This document shows positions 23,201 through 30,014 of a stretch of DNA of 64,000 nucleotides, one piece after another. Under the pieces are notes generated by a model. That model had not been told where the DNA came from and did no database searches. It saw nothing but the letters and a program-made list of their open reading frames with translations. Source of the stretch: Ariolimax columbianus (taxonomy: Eukaryota > Mollusca > Gastropoda > Stylommatophora > Arionidae); assembly GCA_036924085.1 (NCBI GenBank), contig JAVGWX010000008.1, positions 50,265,019-50,329,018 on the forward strand. The letters are read 5' to 3'. Every line of letters starts with the position of its first letter. Within the stretch, counting starts at the first letter, position 1. Made by a program: the position numbers and the translations under genes.

Positions 23201-24301
23201 TTTCATGTGCCATCTGTGTGGCCTTCATTATTTTCAATCCATGTCACTGTGGTGCTTCCTTCACATCACAAGTCAACATTTTTCTTGTTCCTTCTCTTAC
23301 TTTTAAGTCTGCTATCTAGTATTATAGGCTCATGTAGCGAGTAGGTGTGAAGGCACTTTTGTCATATGACCAAAGCATTAAATTGTCTGTAAGTTAACAT
23401 CAACCAGGCTTGGCGTTCTTCCTGTAAGACTTATTTGTTTCTCACTCAGTTCTTCTAGTCTCCTTCACGCTAAATTTCAGAGTGTGATGATCAATGTCCA
23501 TGTCTGACATTGATATTAAAGACTTGGTATAAATATACTGCTTGCTGATCAATTGTAAATAATGTAATGTCAAAGAGACAATATTAACTCAAATTATTGT
23601 TAAGTAAGTAGTAGTATTTAAAATACTATATTTAGTAGACCTATAACTTATTATAATATAATAATATTGTTTAATGTAGTGGACGAGCACTCACTTTTCG
23701 AGGCAAATGTAAGGGTTTCAAATTCCGCTACCGGCACGCTTCAGTCGACATAACTGTACCACAAAGGGGTTCATTTGTAAGTAAATATAGCTATAGTGCT
23801 ATAGTTAGGGAAAGAAAGGCAGCAAGCTGTGGTATAAACAGTATTATACTGAGTATAGTACAATGAAGTCTTTAACTCTTCATCCCCTAAGGCAGTTTCT
23901 GCTTTGGGACTATTATTTTTATTTGGTCAAATGCTATTCATTGCTATCAAAGTGAAAGTCAAATTAGAGTATCATTTTAATTATAAACTAAAATAAACAA
24001 CTCAAAACATTAGCATTACGCGACTTCACAACAAACTTGGTAATTTGCTGAGTTTGTCACTATTAGCGTCTCAGCAACAACAAAAAGGATCTTCTGTGTT
24101 GAATGTGCTATTTGCTCAACTGTTCCATTGTAATGTAATCACTGTATGATTGAATCACATCAATTTGTCATTAAAATTGCGTTGTGTCAGAGAGGACTGC
24201 CAGTGATAGTTTATAAAAAAGTTAGTCACATAAAATGATCCCAATATCTCACTTTACACAGACTTCATACCTGATGAACTAGACTGTACTTGTGCGAACA
24301 T
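3077..24301 (-). CDS. VPS28: VPS28, ESCRT-I subunit (3' part outside window)
   Basis: Vacuolar protein sorting 28 is a core subunit of ESCRT-I, the cytosolic complex that sorts ubiquitinated cargo into multivesicular endosomes. Seven coding exons join in frame on the minus strand: 24301-24271, 15768-15740, 14183-14146, 10642-10553, 7433-7331, 4400-4299 and 3130-3077 (447 nt, 149 codons). All have AG acceptors and GT donors. Recognisable family segments are [46 protein letters not shown] and [13 protein letters not shown], in the right order. The family is about 220 residues, so roughly 70 C-terminal residues (the Vps36-binding four-helix domain) are missing and should lie left of position 1. 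Introns total about 20 kb and are packed with repeats. The start at 24301 has purine at -3. No frameshift or stop is seen, so the gene looks functional. Confidence 0.95.
3335..3600 (-). mobile_element. CR1-like LINE 3' end, solo copy 1
   Basis: Matches the last about 260 bp of the LINE at 25741-28275: the end of its ORF (RGHSYKL, then LDIRKYF) and its 3' terminus ending in TTAAGTTAAGTTAA-like repeats. 5' truncated. A different RT fragment abuts it at about 3600. Confidence 0.75.
3600..3860 (-). mobile_element. RT thumb fragment of another LINE
   Basis: Minus-strand reading [20 protein letters not shown] then [20 protein letters not shown]. The Y(L)G..S(D)DG..Q.(D)...RI and LLYGSE(T/S)WT motifs mark the region after the RT catalytic core of non-LTR elements. 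Fused at its end to the CR1-like tail. Confidence 0.7.
3985..4291 (+). repeat. SINE-like family A2, copy beside VPS28 exon 6
   Basis: Near full-length A2 copy: head GCAGC...GAATGAGCTGAAAGCAGCC, core GACCAAGACCCTATTC, then GTGCTGAAATCAGATG and end TTCAGGAAGAAG. The end lies 7-8 bp from the splice donor of VPS28 exon 6 (opposite strand). Confidence 0.8.
4299..4400 (-). CDS. VPS28: VPS28 coding exon 6
   Basis: A 102-nt phase-0 exon beginning [20 protein letters not shown] and ending KCIADIVS. It holds the conserved [11 protein letters not shown] motif. The GTAAGT donor is followed after about 8 nt by the end of a SINE-like repeat (family A2). Confidence 0.95.
4588..4741 (+). repeat. SINE-like family A1, 5'-truncated
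   Basis: The 3' half of A1: GGATGTGTCAGACCGAAAGG, then AACGAGAGATTGAGAACGAAGAAGAAG tail. Matches the 3' parts of the longer A1 copies (for example 12860-13215, reverse strand). Confidence 0.8.
4742..5165 (-). mobile_element. LINE C-terminal fragment
   Basis: The minus strand from 5163 reads [19 protein letters not shown] then [15 protein letters not shown], the RY.D.LK.SL..C.I....W..A..R..W motif found after the RT domain of several non-LTR ORFs. The following minus ORF (4963-4685) has no clear homology and is treated as element remnant. Confidence 0.6.
5185..5440 (+). repeat. SINE-like family A2, degenerate
   Basis: Shows core TTGACCTAGACCC, CAGCCTGGCTAA, AAAGAGGGAAGGCAAACCC and 3' CGTTTCAGGATAAACG. 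Internal deletions in the head. Confidence 0.7.
5840..6012 (+). mobile_element. mariner transposase fragment
   Basis: Readable as [22 protein letters not shown] then a few residues ending RQRSGR, the helix-turn-helix end and GRP-like linker of a mariner transposase. No catalytic region and no terminal repeats seen. Confidence 0.65.
6385..6590 (+). mobile_element. RT thumb fragment
   Basis: Readable as [20 protein letters not shown] then VSKTKVL, followed by an NNKYICL piece. This matches the segment after the RT FADD box (L..KG...GL.(M)N..KTK). The flanks 6012-6385 and 6590-6820 show weak RT-like words only, nothing I can assign. Confidence 0.6.
6824..7185. repeat. 52-bp minisatellite, 7 units
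   Basis: Unit starts GAGTGTTTAGGTCTACCTCT at 6824, 6876, 6927, 6979, 7031, 7083 and 7134; the spacing is 52, 51, 52, 52, 52, 51. The minus-strand unit reads [16 protein letters not shown] in one frame. The last unit merges into a normal retrotransposon tail at 7130-7265, so the unit is a duplicated piece of that coding region. In VPS28 intron 5. Confidence 0.9.
7130..7265 (-). mobile_element. LINE C-terminal tail, parent of the 52-bp array
   Basis: The minus strand reads [20 protein letters not shown] then [20 protein letters not shown]. This is the RRW.WIGH.LR.P..SITR.AL.W.PQGKR.RGRPK tail common after non-LTR RT domains. Confidence 0.8.
7331..7433 (-). CDS. VPS28: VPS28 coding exon 5
   Basis: A 103-nt exon beginning [20 protein letters not shown] and ending EEFMKKYR. 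It is immediately recognisable as VPS28. The donor GTATGTGC lies about 65 bp from an unrelated retrotransposon tail fragment in the intron. Confidence 0.95.
7537..7680 (-). repeat. SINE-like family A1, partial (left arm of inverted pair)
   Basis: 3' half of A1 on the minus strand, TTCTTCTCCGTTCTCAATCT to the region near CGACATATCC. Pairs with the copy at 7797-7962. Confidence 0.8.
7797..7962 (+). repeat. SINE-like family A1, partial (right arm of inverted pair)
   Basis: 3' half of A1 on the plus strand, from GCTGAAGACGGCTGTGTCGG to GAACGCAGAAGAAGG. Together with 7537-7680 it forms an inverted repeat of about 145 bp arms with a loop of about 115 bp in VPS28 intron 4. Confidence 0.8.
8260..9190 (+). 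mobile_element. LINE RT-thumb and tail fragment split by an array
   Basis: The plus ORF reads [20 protein letters not shown] then [32 protein letters not shown] and RCLLNIL, the standard region after a non-LTR RT domain. At 8665-8700 it reads [13 protein letters not shown]. The 22-bp array then interrupts, and after 8975 it resumes [16 protein letters not shown]. Inactive because the catalytic RT region is absent and the array breaks the frame. In VPS28 intron 4. Confidence 0.8.
8690..8975. repeat. 22-bp minisatellite, 13 units
   Basis: Unit GGACAATTGGCAGATGAAAAGA. Starts run from 8690 to 8954 in exact 22-bp steps. The first three units are divergent, the middle ones nearly identical. As 22 is not a multiple of 3, three units cycle through all frames and leave long open frames on both strands; these are not genes. 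The unit derives from [10 protein letters not shown] codons of the surrounding LINE ORF. Confidence 0.95.
9238..9475 (+). repeat. tRNA-headed SINE (Leu/Ser-type head)
   Basis: Starts like a long-arm tRNA: TGGCGAAGTGGTCAAGCCG (box A) and GGGGTTCGAATTCGA (box B), followed by a unique body and a T-rich end near 9475. It does not fold as a true tRNA gene, because the 3' acceptor half is lacking. Confidence 0.65.
9685..9990 (+). repeat. SINE-like family A2, near full length
   Basis: GGGTCAAAGATGTAGCAGTG head, core CTGACCAAGACCATATTCC, CAGCCTGGCTAA, CATGCTGAAATCGAATGTG, end CTTTTCAGAATCAACGACG then GAAGAAG. Confidence 0.85.
9995..10552. other. VPS28 intron 4, no assigned element
   Basis: AT-rich intron sequence between an A2 repeat and exon 4. 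I see no repeat or coding signal. Confidence 0.5.
10553..10642 (-). CDS. VPS28: VPS28 coding exon 4
   Basis: A 90-nt exon that completes the split Lys codon and continues [20 protein letters not shown] and YIRDAVLAK. This is one of the most conserved parts of VPS28, in the ESCRT-I core helices. It ends with GA of a Glu codon completed by exon 5. Acceptor ACACAG, donor GTAAGT. Confidence 0.95.
10643..11330. other. VPS28 intron 3, no assigned element
   Basis: AT-rich intron sequence upstream of exon 4 with short A-runs. No gene or repeat recognised. Confidence 0.5.
11332..12435 (-). mobile_element. LINE RT-thumb and tail, split by an A1 SINE
   Basis: The minus strand reads [18 protein letters not shown] then MHFEYLG, is broken by the A1 insertion, resumes [15 protein letters not shown], then [22 protein letters not shown] and a [17 protein letters not shown] tail. 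A second, partial copy of the same family lies at 59787-60065. The RT catalytic core is missing. Confidence 0.85.
11908..12259 (-). repeat. SINE-like family A1, full length with TSD
   Basis: Full-length copy with TTCTTCTTCTTCG on its left (the 3' tail) and the head at about 12259. Flanked by CC(C/T)AGATATTC at 11897-11907 and 12260-12270. It sits inside the EYLG codons of the LINE at 11332-12435, so it inserted after that LINE. Confidence 0.9.
12655..12692. repeat. (TA)n(CA)n microsatellite
   Basis: About nine TA units followed by about eight CA units. Confidence 0.95.
12860..13215 (-). repeat. SINE-like family A1, full length with 14-bp TSD
   Basis: 356 bp flanked by perfect duplications TATCATTATTGAGT at 12846-12859 and 13216-13229. 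In transcription sense the head is GGGATCAAGATGCTGAGCAG, and the end is GAGATTGATAACGAACGAAG followed by CCAAGCC rather than pure GAA. This copy defines both ends of the family. Confidence 0.93.
13330..13930 (-). mobile_element. mariner copy, internally deleted
   Basis: The minus strand reads a degenerate piece near the end of the DNA-binding domain: [34 protein letters not shown]. Related to the plus-strand copy at 46400-46980. It contains a C-rich stretch (13779-13797). The DDD/E catalytic part is absent. Confidence 0.65.
14146..14183 (-). CDS. VPS28: VPS28 coding exon 3
   Basis: A 38-nt exon encoding [12 protein letters not shown] and two bases of the following Lys codon. It matches the strongly conserved start of the VPS28 N-terminal domain. 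Acceptor TTTAG, donor GTAAGT. Confidence 0.93.
14392..15664 (-). mobile_element. mariner transposon with both TIRs
   Basis: A 1273-bp element bounded by TA at 14390-14391 and 15665-15666. Terminal inverted repeats of about 38 bp: CGAGGGGGCACTCTGAAAG on the left and the complement of CTTTCGGATAGCCCCTCG on the right, then both share TAATGCCTCCTATTTTATT. The minus strand encodes a decayed transposase: [43 protein letters not shown] and [13 protein letters not shown], with the DNARPH motif of the second catalytic Asp and the third catalytic-Asp region. Frameshifts and stops make it non-autonomous. It lies between VPS28 exons 2 and 3, and its edges are within 76 bp of exon 2 and 210 bp of exon 3. 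Confidence 0.93.
15740..15768 (-). CDS. VPS28: VPS28 coding exon 2
   Basis: A 29-nt micro-exon encoding (G)QGNNPGLYE, with a TTTCAG acceptor and a GTATGG donor. It lies only 74 bp from the end of the mariner insertion at 14392-15664. Confidence 0.85.
15780..16066. other. VPS28 intron 1, no assigned element
   Basis: AT-rich intron sequence just upstream of exon 2, with no recognisable element. Confidence 0.5.
16079..16431 (-). mobile_element. RNase-H LINE, 5'-truncated copy with 12-bp TSD
   Basis: Flanked by perfect CCTACCAAACAC at 16067-16078 and 16432-16443. The minus strand holds an uninterrupted C-terminal reading frame: [20 protein letters not shown], then [20 protein letters not shown] and a terminal LEKI. 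CPCG...H..QNC is the zinc knuckle after RNase H. It ends in CGTACGAAGAAGAAGAAG. The perfect TSD and intact frame mean a recent insertion. Confidence 0.93.
16700..17120 (+). mobile_element. RNase-H LINE tail, degenerate relative
   Basis: Readable as [20 protein letters not shown] then [19 protein letters not shown], the RLRTxHNRL and CxCG..xTAxHI motifs, with damaged knuckle. Ends CGCAGAAGAAGAA. Confidence 0.65.
17200..18660. other. Unassigned intron sequence
   Basis: Several short open frames, for example 17522-17743 plus and 18075-18296 plus, but no motif I recognise and no repeat copy elsewhere in the window. 18400-18480 leads into a transposase remnant. Confidence 0.4.
18670..18905 (+). 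mobile_element. Possible Tc1/mariner-like transposase C-terminal remnant
   Basis: With one stop removed it reads [20 protein letters not shown], resembling the C-terminal helix (LQ.M..N...RL..C) of Tc1/mariner-type transposases. Other domains absent; a weak call. Confidence 0.35.
19000..19284 (+). mobile_element. RT fragment interrupted by SINE-B (left part)
   Basis: Degenerate reading [19 protein letters not shown] then [20 protein letters not shown], resembling the FADD box and the region after it. It continues at 19635 after the SINE-B insertion. Confidence 0.65.
19285..19634 (-). repeat. SINE-like family B, full length with 11-bp TSD
   Basis: 350 bp flanked by GGACATGAAGG at 19274-19284 and 19635-19645. 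(CAA)n tail seen as GTTGTTGTTTGCG on the left. Core readable as the complement of AGGGTCAGGAGAAATATACT. It splits an RT fragment. Confidence 0.92.
19635..19845 (+). mobile_element. RT fragment interrupted by SINE-B (right part)
   Basis: Continues from 19284: [20 protein letters not shown], then [16 protein letters not shown], the region of non-LTR polymerases that usually reads LxYxSExW. Confidence 0.7.
20196..20268. repeat. (TA)n with 16-base C run
   Basis: A TA run of about 50 bp, then ACACAC and a C16 tract at 20253-20268. Confidence 0.95.
20679..21028 (+). repeat. SINE-like family B, full length with 13-bp TSD
   Basis: Flanked by perfect ACATCATGTCTTG at 20666-20678 and 21029-21041. Head GGCAGGAAGACTGTCTGGTC, core TGGCCAAGACCCTCACCTC, end GCAAACAACAACAAC. 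The best example of family B. Confidence 0.94.
21048..21140. repeat. 23-bp tandem repeat, 4 units
   Basis: Unit GTTGTGATTTGTTAGTTGTTTTT, four near-perfect copies starting right after the SINE-B TSD. Confidence 0.92.
21230..22075 (-). mobile_element. RNase H domain of a second LINE family
   Basis: The minus strand from 22041 reads a nearly intact RNase [19 protein letters not shown] (first Asp), [15 protein letters not shown] (Glu), [13 protein letters not shown] (second Asp), [18 protein letters not shown] (His/Asp). The 21250 end carries the EHL-type tail seen also near 63470. Distinct from the CPCG-knuckle family; related copies lie at 55660-55930 and 63415-64000. In VPS28 intron 1. Confidence 0.88.
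22257..22530 (-). repeat. SINE-like family B, shortened, with TSD
   Basis: Flanked by CTGAACC(A/C)TTACTT at 22243-22256 and 22531-22544. Tail CTTGTTGTTTATGCCC on the left. About 75 bp shorter than other copies, with internal deletion. Confidence 0.85.
22567..22915 (-). repeat. SINE-like family A1, full length with 15-bp TSD
   Basis: Flanked by CCTATC(A/G)CCTATTGA at 22552-22566 and 22916-22930. It sits 36 bp from the family B copy, so the two landed almost side by side. Confidence 0.92.
22931..24270. other. VPS28 intron 1, mostly unassigned
   Basis: AT-rich. It contains a tRNA-like SINE segment at 23690-23830 and otherwise nothing I can name. Confidence 0.5.
23690..23830 (+). repeat. tRNA-headed SINE family D, divergent copy
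   Basis: TAGTGGACGAGCACTCACTT (box A), GGGTTTCAAATTCCG (box B), CACGCTTCAGTCGAC, TTCATTTGTAAGTAAAT. Resembles the copies at 28335-28530 and 54607-54820. Confidence 0.55.
24271..24301 (-). CDS. VPS28: VPS28 coding exon 1
   Basis: Encodes [10 protein letters not shown] plus the first base of a glycine codon, followed by the donor GTATGA. The short serine-rich N terminus is divergent, as is usual for this family. The choice of start rests on the perfect phase match with exon 2, which supplies GT to complete the split Gly codon. Confidence 0.85.
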
Positions 24302-25317
24302 TTCGTCGTATCGGGTGTGCGTACAGATATGACAGACAATTAAACGGTATCCTGGATTTAGCAATTCATCCAAAGCCTGTATAATTTGTTTGCGTCTGAC
24401 TCACCTATTCGGTCTATTGAAAATAAAAATGAACACACTTAGTCAATTCTAAATTTCTTGAAATATGCACGAAACATTACAATATAATGTAAACAAGAAT
24501 ATATGTTGAACCGCCTATAATACTGATTATATTGTGTTGCACATTAATTTAATCGGTTAATATGTTGTAGTAGTATAATTTATCGAATTGCTACCGTAGG
24601 GCCGTAGGGTTAACTTTAATCTAGTTATATTTTATTTCACTCCCCTACATTACGTTATATTTTTTATTTCAAAATGGCAGATTGCTTCTGTAATCTGATG
24701 GGTGCAACGTAATATGTGTGGACTGTTAGTAGTGTTAGTTATTGTTGATACTTAAGAGTACGATAGAGTGGCCATAACCTCCTAGTGATTCATGAATTTA
24801 GCTAGTGTAGATCACATGATGTGTTTCAAAAAAGTGCAAACTATTTTTAATTAAGCTAGCGGACAAAGGCGTCAAAAGTCAAAGGGTTATAATATTAAAA
24901 TATTATTTCACTCAACCACAATTGACAATACAATGACTTCAATGAGTATGACACAGACAATGTCAATCACAAAATGACAATCTAAATTAGTTTTTAGTTT
25001 TTAAAAAGTGGCAACGGTAAAATGATGTTTGAAGCTGACTTTTTGTGTCTTTATTTGTTTAGGATAGGCCCTATAATACATTTTTCATAATTTTTGTAAC
25101 ATACGATACGTTTGTCAATCTCATCAGTTCATAATGAAGAATGATTCGAGGTTCCACGCGTAACGTTGTCGTTGGTAACCAGTTCTATGCAGACCTGAAT
25201 TTTAAAAAGATAACAATTACTTTAATTAGACAACTAAAACAACGTGTAAAATTAGCATATGATAGGTCAAACTTATAACAACTGTACAGTTGAATAAACA
25301 TTGAGATAATCAATGTT
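24302..25317. promoter_or_regulatory. 5' flank and likely promoter region of VPS28
   Basis: The 1 kb upstream of the VPS28 start is free of recognisable repeats, unlike most of the window. No TATA box or named element can be asserted. The call is by position only. Confidence 0.4.
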
Positions 25318-25515
25318 TCTTTCTTTCTTTTTCTTCCCTTCGCTTTAAAATATTGTCTATATCTGCAATGTTGTCTCTTGTATAAACTTCACTGTCTTTT
25401 GTAGTTCACATACAGGTCCATAAAGTTTCTCTTCCAGTGTTGTTTCTGTGGACCAGTGAGATTTTTTCTGTATATCATATTCAGGGCAGTTTTGTAGTAT
25501 GTAGATAATCAATGA
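25318..25515 (-). mobile_element. RNase-H LINE tail fragment
   Basis: The minus strand reads YILQNCPEYDIQKKSHWS then LEEKLYGPVCELQKTVKFI, matching QNCP.Y..Q....W....TL..KLYG....L..T..FI of the CPCG-knuckle LINE. It ends close to a pyrimidine stretch at 25320. Confidence 0.75.
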
Positions 25516-25740
25516 GTTACTCTATTTAATAATTCAAGTTGTTTCTATTTTGATGTAAAGTTTTAAATCTTTTTTTTCTTTGCGTTCATTACAACAGTTC
25601 TGGGCGCCAGGAAAAATCGGACATTAGGATCCCTGGCATTGTATCTTGTTTCTTCGATGATCCATATTGTATAGAACTTGAGAATATCTTCCTTAAGGGC
25701 TACATCAAGCTGCACTACCTAAACATATACCATTCCTTTA

Positions 25741-28275
25741 ACTTAACTTAACGTCTTTATACTGGTTTAGAAGACCCTGCAGAGTCTGTATACAACCAGT
25801 TACATTTACATCACCTTGCTCTAAAAGCTATGCGCATCCAGTTTATTCTTAAATGCATTAACTGTCCCTGCCTCCACTACCTCCCCTGGCAATGCATTCC
25901 AAGCAGACACCACTCTCTGACTAGAAAAATATTTCCTAATATCTAACCTGGACCTCTCTTTAGTCAGCTTGTAGCTATGCCCTCGTGTTATTGTAGGTGG
26001 CTGTTTAAAAAACTTGTTATAGTCTAATTTATCGATTCCTCTGATCATCTTATAAACCTGAATTAAGTCACCATGAATTCTTCTCTCTTCGAGACACTGT
26101 AGGCCGGTTTTTCTGAGTCGTTCCTCATAACTAATTCTGGAATCCCACTATCATCTGTGTCGCTCTTTTTTGTATTCTTTCTAGCATGTTTATGTCCCCT
26201 CTATGATAAGGACTCCACACCTGTACACAGTACTCCAATCTAGGTCTAACTAAAGCTTTATACAGTTTGACGATCACTTCCTTGCTCCTATGTTTAATAT
26301 TTCTTTTTATCATACCTAACATTGCATTTGCCTTTTTCACTGCTACCTTAACTTGCTCCCTCACCTTTCCTGTATGATCTATTATAACCCCTAGGTCCCT
26401 TTCCTTATCTATCTTTCTAATATTGTTTTCTCCCATTCTGTAATTATGTTCCATATTGGATCTACCCATGTGGATGACTGTACATTTATCTACATTAAAC
26501 TCCATTTGCCAGCTTACAGACCATTCTCAAATTTTATCTAAATCCGACATCAATATATCCACTTCCGCTTTTGATGAGACACTACTGCATAGTTTTGTGT
26601 CATCAGCAAATTTTGCAATCATGGATCTCATATCAATGTCCAAATCATTTATATATATCAAGAACAAAATTGGTCCCAAAACCGAGCCCTGTGGCACACC
26701 ACTTTTCACTTCACTCCACTCAGAGTACTCCTTATTTATGCCCACCCTCTGCCTTCTTCCCATTAACCAATTTTCAATCCATTTGGCAACTTCCCCACCT
26801 ATTCCATGTGATTTTAACTTTCGAAATAATCTTAGATGAGGTACTCTATCAAAGGCCTTTGCAAAGTCTAGATAAATAACATCCACTGGCTCCCCTTTAT
26901 CTATGATTTTAGTAACCTCCTCCATGAATTCTAATAGATTTATTAAGCATGATCTCCCTCTAGTAAACCCATGCTGACTATTTCTAATTAGATTAAATTT
27001 GTCTAAATGCATTACAATGTTTTCTTTGATTATTGACTCTAACAATTTACAGACTATGCTCGTTAAACTCACCGGTCTATAATTTGCCGGATCTGATTTT
27101 TTGCCTTTTTTGAATAAGGGGATCACTCCTGCATCTTTCCAATCCCGTGGAACAATCCCTTTTGTAAGTGATTGAGAACATAATATAGCCAATGGTTTTG
27201 CTAGTTGGTCTCTAATTTCATACAGCAATTTTGGATGAATACGATCTTGACCTGGACATTTATTCACTTTCAACCCCTCCAATTTTTTAAAAACCATTTC
27301 CTCTGTAATACAGATTGATCTTAATCCCGCTGTATCCAAGTCTCTTTGAAAAATATCTATAGGCTCTGGGATCTCGGAGTAGTTCTCCTTTGTGAAGACT
27401 GTGCCAAAGTACTGATTGAGCAGATTAGCTGCCTCCCTATTCTCACTTATTATTTTCCCTGTACTGTCTATGAGAGGGCCTACTTTGTCTTTCGTTCTTT
27501 GTTTATTTCTAACATAAGAGGAGAAGCTTTTACTGTCAGTCTTGATCCTCTGAGCAAGTTTTTTTTCAAAATCTATTTTTGCTGTTCTATTCACATTCTG
27601 GGATATGTTCTGCTTGTCCAAATATTTTACATATGTTCCTTTTGATTTACCTGCCTCTATATATTTTTTCCATGCTTTATTTTTTTCTCTTCTACATTTC
27701 ACTACAAATCTAGTTATCCACTTTATACGCTTGGGGTTTACCTCCCTACATGGAACACATTCCTCTTTTAGCGTTTCTAGAACTGTTTTAAAACTTTCCC
27801 AATCCTGTTCAACATCTGTTCCTATGACAATATCTTTCCAGATTATGTCGTTCGCTGCCTCTTTCATCCTCTTAACATCTGCCTTAGAGTAGTCGTATGT
27901 TCGCTTGTTTATGTTTACTTCTTTCCCTGCAATAAGATCCCAACGGATGATTTGATGGTCACTTGAGCCAAACAGTTCCCCAACGGTAACGTTTTCAATC
28001 ATATTTTCCTCTGTGGTAAAAACTAGGTCGAGTATGTTTTTGCCTCTGGTGGCTGCTTCTACATGTTGAATTAAAAAATTGTCTTGTCAGTTATGCACTT
28101 AACAAAAGGTTTTGACTCTACACGTGCTTCTGCCATATCCCATTTTATTTCTGGATAGTTGAAATCTCCCATTAATAATAATTTCCCTTCACTTGCCTTT
28201 GCTATGCTACTAATCAGCTCCTCATCTTCCTCTTTTTGACTTGATGGACATCTATAGCACACTCCAATCAATTAA
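25741..28275 (-). mobile_element. CR1-like LINE, 5'-truncated, nearly intact RT
   Basis: Minus-strand order: endonuclease end (KLLLMGDFNYPEIKWDMAE; SSDHQIIRWDL), RT blocks (VIPLFKKGKKSDPANYRPVS; HGFTRGRSCLINLLEF; DVIYLDFAKAFDRVPH; SGVPQGSVLGPILFLIYIND; AKFADDTKLCSS), thumb (RDLGVIIDHTGKVREQ; RPRLEYCVQVWSPY) and tail (LDIRKYFSSQRVVSAWNALP). Damage: a frameshift near 28060, one in-frame TGA near 26520, one frameshift near 26130. The 3' terminus ends AAAGACGTTAAGTTAAGTTAA. The FADD box and RT core are intact. It lies between the two host genes. Confidence 0.9.
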
Positions 28276-28334
28276 GTAAGCTCTCTTGTCTCCTCTACCC
28301 ATTCATTCTTGTCAGTGTTTCACAACAATGTGTC

Positions 28335-28530
28335 CCTGATTATTGTAGTGGTAGAGAGTACTCACTTCTCACTGCAAAGGTACTGGGTTCAATTCCTCAA
28401 CTGTTACAATCCAGTCAACCCAGCTGTAAGTGGGTACCTGACAAGATTAGGGAAGAAGTATCAAGGAAGGGACCTCGCCACCTCACCTCATACAATCTGT
28501 TGCTTAGTATACTGGAGTTTCTAAAACATC
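28335..28530 (+). repeat. tRNA-headed SINE family D
   Basis: Box A TGTAGTGGTAGAGAG, box B GGGTTCAATTCC, then CCAGTCAACCCAGCTGTAAG and TGGGTACCTGA, and a tail around ATCATTTCCGACC. Same family as 54607-54820. Confidence 0.8.
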
Positions 28531-28575
28531 ATTTCCGACCAGGATTCCTTGAAATCAGTGAATTTTTATTGACAT

Positions 28576-29506
28576 GATTCCTGGAAGGAAGACAACTGCG
28601 GTGGTGGTCCTATCACCTGATGAAAGTAAAAAAGCAAGAATGATGCTGCTAGTAGAGAAAGAACATTCAAATTCGCACAAAATAACAAAGTGTAACCCAA
28701 TAATTATCTTCTCACAAATAATTATAGTGTTTAAATGGGTACCTGGCGAAGATCAAAATTCTAAGTCTTGGCAGTGGTCCGCCTGCCACGGAAATCACTG
28801 TCAATGGCAATCACGTCAATCCCACTGAGAACTTAAATCTACCAGGGCAGCCGACTGATTCTGATACCCGCAGTGACCCAGAAGACCAAGAGGTCTTCAT
28901 CAGGGATGCAAAAAAGATAAAAGCAAAGGTTGTCCTTCAGCAGACTCTGTGTTAGTGACTAAGCTACTCCAAGGATGCGTTGTTGGTTGTGCATATGGAA
29001 GACCTCGAACTACTTCTGATCAACTTGTATGACCATCCAGGTTTCTGAACCGTACAAGAGAATTTGAATGACATAGCATCTATATAGGCACATCTTGGTT
29101 TCCGCAGACAGCTTCTGCTGGGACCAGACTCTGTACAAAGAGTTCATGGAGGATGCGCTAAGCTGATTTCTGTGCCACTGCAGGCGTTAGAATCAGTCGG
29201 CTGCCCTGGTAGGTCAAGTCCTCAGTGCAATTGGTGTGATTGCCATTGACAATGATTCCCGTCACAGGCGGACCACTGCCAAGACTTTGATGAATCTTGG
29301 TCTTTGTCTAGGTGGCGTTTCTGAATTAAATATTTGAAGGATCAATATGTGATACATTTAAACATTATAATTATGTGTGAGAAGATAATTATTGGGTCAC
29401 ACTTTATTTTGTGCAAATTTGAATTTTGTTTCTCAACTATACTCCTTCCTTTTTTGCTTTCATCGAATGATAGGACCATAACTGCAGTTGTCTTCATTTC
29501 AGGAAT
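28576..29506. repeat. Large inverted repeat upstream of ATPAF1
   Basis: The left arm about 28576-28864 and right arm about 29186-29506 are reverse complements with small indels. Shared pieces include TTCCTG...GAAGACAACTGC at the outer ends, CCCAATAATTATCTTCTCAC in the middle, and CAGTGGTCCGCCTG and CAGCCGACTGATTCT near the loop. The loop is about 320 bp. The inner part reads as a degenerate RT thumb (ILSLGSGPPATEITVNGNH). The outer part is non-coding. It ends about 275 bp before the ATPAF1 ATG. Confidence 0.85.
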
Positions 29507-29781
29507 TCTTTTGATGCTCAATAAATGTTGATTTGTATAGCACTTTTGTTTCATGTGAAGAGATTGTCAGTCCCATGCTCAATTCTCCTTAGTGATGATG
29601 TGCGTAGTAGGGTGGTGTGGACCTATTTTCCCCATTTATACATCCCTGCATTAACAGAGGTGCTCTACCCGTATGCGTAGAACATTATTTGAGTGAGAAA
29701 TTCACAGTATTTTATTTCATTATAGTTATACTGTTTTTCTCAAAGTTGATCAGGCTGTGACGGATAACATTTAAAAAAGCT
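29507..29781 (+). promoter_or_regulatory. Proximal 5' flank of ATPAF1
   Basis: AT-rich sequence between the inverted repeat and the start codon. It must hold the proximal promoter or 5' UTR unless an upstream non-coding exon exists. No motif can be asserted. Confidence 0.35.
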
Positions 29782-30014
29782 ATGGCAGTGGTATGTCCAA
29801 AGCTGGCGTACATCACAAGACTCTGTACACAGTGTCAGCTGCTGAATCAAAAACTGTCTTTTAGTCCCTGGAGATATGGAAGAATCGCATCTATAGCATA
29901 CAATTTTTCAACAACTTGTGCATTAGGGAATGAGCAATCAAAGAGGAAAGACCTAGAAATATCAGAGAATCTTTTCTTTGATAAATATAAATCAAAGATT
30001 CAGCATATGCAAAG
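29782..30014 (+). CDS. ATPAF1: ATPAF1 coding exon 1
   Basis: Encodes residues 1-77, starting MAVVCPKLAYITRLC. The basic presequence is followed by the family motif FFDKYKSKIQHMQ. It ends with AG of a Ser codon, then GTGAGT. Confidence 0.93.
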
